Shown here: positions 3,464 through 6,463 of the stretch, in pieces
Layout: every line of letters begins with the position of its first letter
How positions within the stretch are numbered: position 1 is the stretch's first letter
From: Bacteroidota bacterium
GTDB lineage: Bacteria; Bacteroidota; Bacteroidia; Bacteroidales; Prolixibacteraceae
Assembly: GCA_030691295.1 (NCBI GenBank)
Contig: JAUYEQ010000135.1
Location: forward strand, 1-6,463
Reading direction: 5' to 3'
Length of the DNA: 6,463 nt
Notes under the pieces: generated by a model
The model's input: only the letters and a program-made list of their open reading frames with translations
What the model was told of the DNA's origin: nothing
The model's database searches: none
Position numbers and translations under genes: made by a program

Positions 3464-6463
3464 ATGAAAAGCGAATTTTTACTTCGATTAAAGAACTTGT
3501 GGATCCTTCCAATGCTCTTTTTGTTGCTGATGGCAATGAGTATGGTTGGGATGGCACAAACGGTAACTATTTTTACCGACCAGGATGATTATTGGCCGGG
3601 AGAATGGGTAGTAATTACTGGTGACGGTTGGACTGGCGAAGACTCAGTAAAAATTTCCCTTGAACACATCGAGCCAAATATACCATCACATACACATGAT
3701 CCCTGGCATTTGAAACCGGATGTCAACGGACGTATATACGACGAATGGTTTGTCGAGGACCAGGAACTTGGAACAACTTTCCATTTAATGGCTTTGGGTA
3801 TTCCCAGTGGTCGATTTGCTGAAAACTGGTTTACGGATGCTGCTGATGGAATTTGGGATGGAGATGCGACTAATGATAATTGGAGTACTGCGTTGAACTG
3901 GAGCAATGATAAAGTTCCGGTGGCTACAGATGCAATTGTTATACCCAACGGTTTTAATGTTATTGTTGACAGTCCTAATGCAGTTGGTGCGTCACTTGTA
4001 TTAGGCAATGGCAATGGTATTGCCACACTTACATTTTCGGGTACAAATCCTAAACTTATAATCACTGGGACAGTTAATATAGGTAAAACGACCTCTGGCA
4101 ATAATGTTGGAGTAATGACTTTTACCAGTGGTTCAACTTTAGAAGCTGGATCTGTATCACTTAATAAACAATTAAATGGTACAACGAAGAGTGAAATTAA
4201 TATGAACGCTGGAGGATTACTTAAAACCGGATCGCTTGCTATTTTCGGTGGTGGTGGTGCTACAGATTTAATCTGGACTCCCGGAACAGGAACTGTTGAA
4301 ATGACAGCCAACAATACTTTACCGACAACCATTTTTACGAATTTTAATAATTTAACAATTAATGGTGGAACGACTACACTTGGCGCAGCAAGAATTATAA
4401 CTGGCAATCTTACTATTAGTTCAGGTACTCTTATAGCAGGCGCATTCACACATAATGTTGCCAGAAATTTTACTAATAACGGAACATTTACAGCTGGTAC
4501 TTCAACCATAAATTTTAACGGAAATAATACTTTACAAAATATTTCCGGGAGTTCTACCACAGGATTTAATAATATCATTGTAAACAAGGGGACAAGCAAT
4601 TCAAACGTGCTTGATGTTCAGTCGCCGGTTACAATGGCTTCCGGTGGTTTGACTATTACAAATGGTACATTCAAACTTTCAAGCGCTTCAACGATAGCAC
4701 CATTCAGTGGTGCGCGAACCATTGGTTCGACTGCTGGATTTCACCTGAATAATGCCAGTGCAACTTCAAATTGGGGAAGTGCCGGCACGCTGACAGTTCA
4801 GGGATTGTTGAAAATTGAGAGTGGAACATTGAATGTTGGTGTAAATACCGGAAATTCACTCCTTATTGATGGGGCTGCTTCAAATGTTCAAGTCAGTGGA
4901 GGTTTGCTGAATATTGCCGGCAGATGGCAACAGCAAAACGGTAGCAACTCAAATACCGCCAATATTTCAGGTGGAATAATAAACGTATCTACTGCTGGCC
5001 GGACATCAAATGGTACAGTTGCTACATTCCAGGTCCCAGCGGCAAATAATCTTAGCATGGACGGTGGCACAATCCGTATTTATAATGCGAATGATGCTGC
5101 GGGTGGAGACCTTAAGATTACGAATGCAAGTGCCTCAATTTCCGGTGGCACTTTAACTATTGGCAATGCTGGTTCAACTTTAGGAAATATACAAATCCAA
5201 AGTACTCCTGCTTTGTACAATGTTACAATTAATGCTGGCTCAACGACACCAGTTTTAGCAACAAACGTAACAGTTAATGGCGACCTTGCTTTAACTGGAG
5301 GAATTATCACAACAGGAGCAAATGTGCTTACAATCGGTTCAGGTGGTTCTTTTAGTGGTGGTTCTGCAACTTCGCATGTAAGTGGTAAACTTGCCCGTGC
5401 ATACAGCTCTGTTGGTTCAAAAGGTTTTCCAATTGGTAAAGGAGGAAATTACAGGCCACTTAACCTGGAATATACCGCCTTATCAGGAACCAGCACAGTG
5501 ACTGCTGAACAATTGGAAAGTTCAATCTCCGGTACTCTTCCCGACTATACAACTCTTTTTGCAGGCCGTCAATGGAATTTGACACAAACTGGTGGTAGTG
5601 GTTATACATATAACATCACATTGGATGGAACAGGCTTCACCCCGGGCGCTTCAGACCCTGTAATTTTAAAAGATGGCGCTACGCCATTAAATTCGTATCA
5701 GACAACTGTATCTGGCAGTAACTATACCGCCACAGGACTGACCAGCATGAGTAATTTTGCTTTGGCCTCGTCTTGTGCCCCTCCAACAATAAGCGATCAA
5801 CCCGATGCTGCAACAAAATGTGTTGGTGGGTCAGTTAGCTTTAGTGTTACTGCAAGTGGACCGGGAACAATTACCTATTCATGGAGAAAGAACGGAGTTG
5901 CCATCGTTCCTGCCGAGACAGGAAGCAGTTATACAATTTCATCCGTGGTTTCTGCCAATGCCGGTTCTTATGATGTGGTTATAACAAGACTTTGCGGTAG
6001 TTCAGTAACTTCAGATGCTGCAGTATTAACAGTTAATCCTGTTCCAACACTCAGCATTGATGATGTTACTGTTAACGAAGGAGCGGGTACTGCAACATTT
6101 ACAGCAACTCTTTCTGCACCGGTTGTTTGTGATGTAACTTTTGATGTTGCCACTACCGATAACTCAGCAATTGCAGGTAGTGATTATACCGCACTTGTAA
6201 CAACGCTATATACTATTGAAGCATGGAATACGAGTAAGACGATTACGGTTCCAATTTTAAATGATAATGTATTGGAAGGTGACGAAATCTTCTTTGTAAA
6301 TCTTGCAAATCCAAATAATGCAACAATTGCAGATGGTGAAGGTGTTGGTACAATTGCGGACAACGACGCTTCGGAAGTAAGCATCGTGGCTACAACACAG
6401 GCTGACGAAGAAGGTCCGGTTGACGGTCTGTTCACCCTGTCTCTGTCCAACCCGGTCAGCGTT
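3464..6463 (+). CDS. Giant secreted modular adhesin-like protein, 3' end beyond window
   Basis: Codon-by-codon reading finds no stop from 3464 to 6463: 1000 residues, C-terminus missing. Modules in order: signal peptide 1-31 (hydrophobic core about 12-29, likely cut after GMA); Trp-rich beta domain 33-125 with DYWPGEWVVITGDGW at 42-56; a WDG...NW...VP segment 129-152; Gly/Thr/Asn/Ser-rich beta-helix-like repeats about 160-639 (GNLTISSGTL, SGGTLTIGN types); a conserved-looking beta domain 640-770 starting SGKLARAYSS with GFPIGKGGNYRPL; an Ig-like domain 771-860 (TYSWRKNG, AGSYDVV); a Calx-beta domain 861-968 (VNEGAGTATF, LEGDEIFFVNL, GTIADND); and a new module from about 970. Calx-beta domains bind calcium and are common in adhesins. 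Bacteroidota proteins of this build usually end in a type IX secretion sorting domain, not visible here. Surface adhesion or matrix binding is inferred. An upstream in-frame ATG (3296) is the alternative start. No catalytic domain is seen. Confidence 0.9.
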   Translation, partial: MKSEFLLRLKNLWILPMLFLLLMAMSMVGMAQTVTIFTDQDDYWPGEWVVITGDGWTGEDSVKISLEHIEPNIPSHTHDPWHLKPDVNGRIYDEWFVEDQELGTTFHLMALGIPSGRFAENWFTDAADGIWDGDATNDNWSTALNWSNDKVPVATDAIVIPNGFNVIVDSPNAVGASLVLGNGNGIATLTFSGTNPKLIITGTVNIGKTTSGNNVGVMTFTSGSTLEAGSVSLNKQLNGTTKSEINMNAGGLLKTGSLAIFGGGGATDLIWTPGTGTVEMTANNTLPTTIFTNFNNLTINGGTTTLGAARIITGNLTISSGTLIAGAFTHNVARNFTNNGTFTAGTSTINFNGNNTLQNISGSSTTGFNNIIVNKGTSNSNVLDVQSPVTMASGGLTITNGTFKLSSASTIAPFSGARTIGSTAGFHLNNASATSNWGSAGTLTVQGLLKIESGTLNVGVNTGNSLLIDGAASNVQVSGGLLNIAGRWQQQNGSNSNTANISGGIINVSTAGRTSNGTVATFQVPAANNLSMDGGTIRIYNANDAAGGDLKITNASASISGGTLTIGNAGSTLGNIQIQSTPALYNVTINAGSTTPVLATNVTVNGDLALTGGIITTGANVLTIGSGGSFSGGSATSHVSGKLARAYSSVGSKGFPIGKGGNYRPLNLEYTALSGTSTVTAEQLESSISGTLPDYTTLFAGRQWNLTQTGGSGYTYNITLDGTGFTPGASDPVILKDGATPLNSYQTTVSGSNYTATGLTSMSNFALASSCAPPTISDQPDAATKCVGGSVSFSVTASGPGTITYSWRKNGVAIVPAETGSSYTISSVVSANAGSYDVVITRLCGSSVTSDAAVLTVNPVPTLSIDDVTVNEGAGTATFTATLSAPVVCDVTFDVATTDNSAIAGSDYTALVTTLYTIEAWNTSKTITVPILNDNVLEGDEIFFVNLANPNNATIADGEGVGTIADNDASEVSIVATTQADEEGPVDGLFTLSLSNPVSV

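Noticed and set aside
3589..4599. Long minus-strand open frame (336 codons)
   Set aside because: It lies antisense to the giant protein, its translation is Pro/Val/Leu-rich with no domain or signal, and the plus strand reads as recognisable modules. It is a shadow of the repetitive Gly/Thr/Asn codons.
4888..6450. Minus-strand frames at 4888-5070, 5080-5310, 5968-6153 and 6184-6450
   Set aside because: All are antisense to the same gene, short, and have no family features.

Overview
The window looks like chromosomal DNA from a Bacteroidota bacterium, probably one of the environmental polysaccharide-degrading lineages (a Marinilabiliales/Prolixibacteraceae-like origin is an inference). The signs are: Tat-type secreted sugar oxidoreductase and isomerase proteins, no Shine-Dalgarno-like sites before the starts, a match to the Bacteroidota TAnnTTTG promoter box, and a very large modular cell-surface protein of the type usually exported by these bacteria.

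Layout. (1) Positions 1-1193 hold the 3' part of a Gfo/Idh/MocA-family oxidoreductase whose N-terminal NAD(P)-binding start lies outside the window. (2) Positions 1194-1750 are non-coding and unusually repeat-rich: low-complexity direct repeats, a GC-rich palindrome, and two diverged copies of one element exactly 240 bp apart. (3) Positions 1751-2611 encode a complete secreted TIM-barrel sugar phosphate isomerase/epimerase-like protein, followed by a strong stem-loop terminator at 2636-2670. (4) Positions 2671-3463 are AT-rich and mostly non-coding, with nested inverted repeats, a candidate promoter at 2855-2886 and a possible long structured leader. (5) From 3464 (or 3296) to the window end runs one uninterrupted plus-strand reading frame, the first 1000 residues of a giant secreted adhesin-like protein. 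It has a signal peptide, a Trp-rich N-terminal beta domain, a long beta-helix-like repeat region, a conserved beta domain, an Ig-like domain, a Calx-beta domain and the start of another module. It has no stop in the window, so a gene finder that requires a stop would miss it and instead show spurious antisense frames rich in Pro and Val.

How they fit together. The oxidoreductase and the isomerase are co-oriented and belong to families often found together in Bacteroidota sugar metabolism (oxidised or keto-sugar intermediates), so they may act in one pathway in the cell envelope. The terminator at 2636-2670 separates them from the adhesin, which appears to be an independent transcription unit. 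I see no rRNA, tRNA, CRISPR array, transposase or phage gene. I did not identify a clearly new system. The points most worth following are the giant protein, the abrupt composition change at its distal end, and the duplicated intergenic element.
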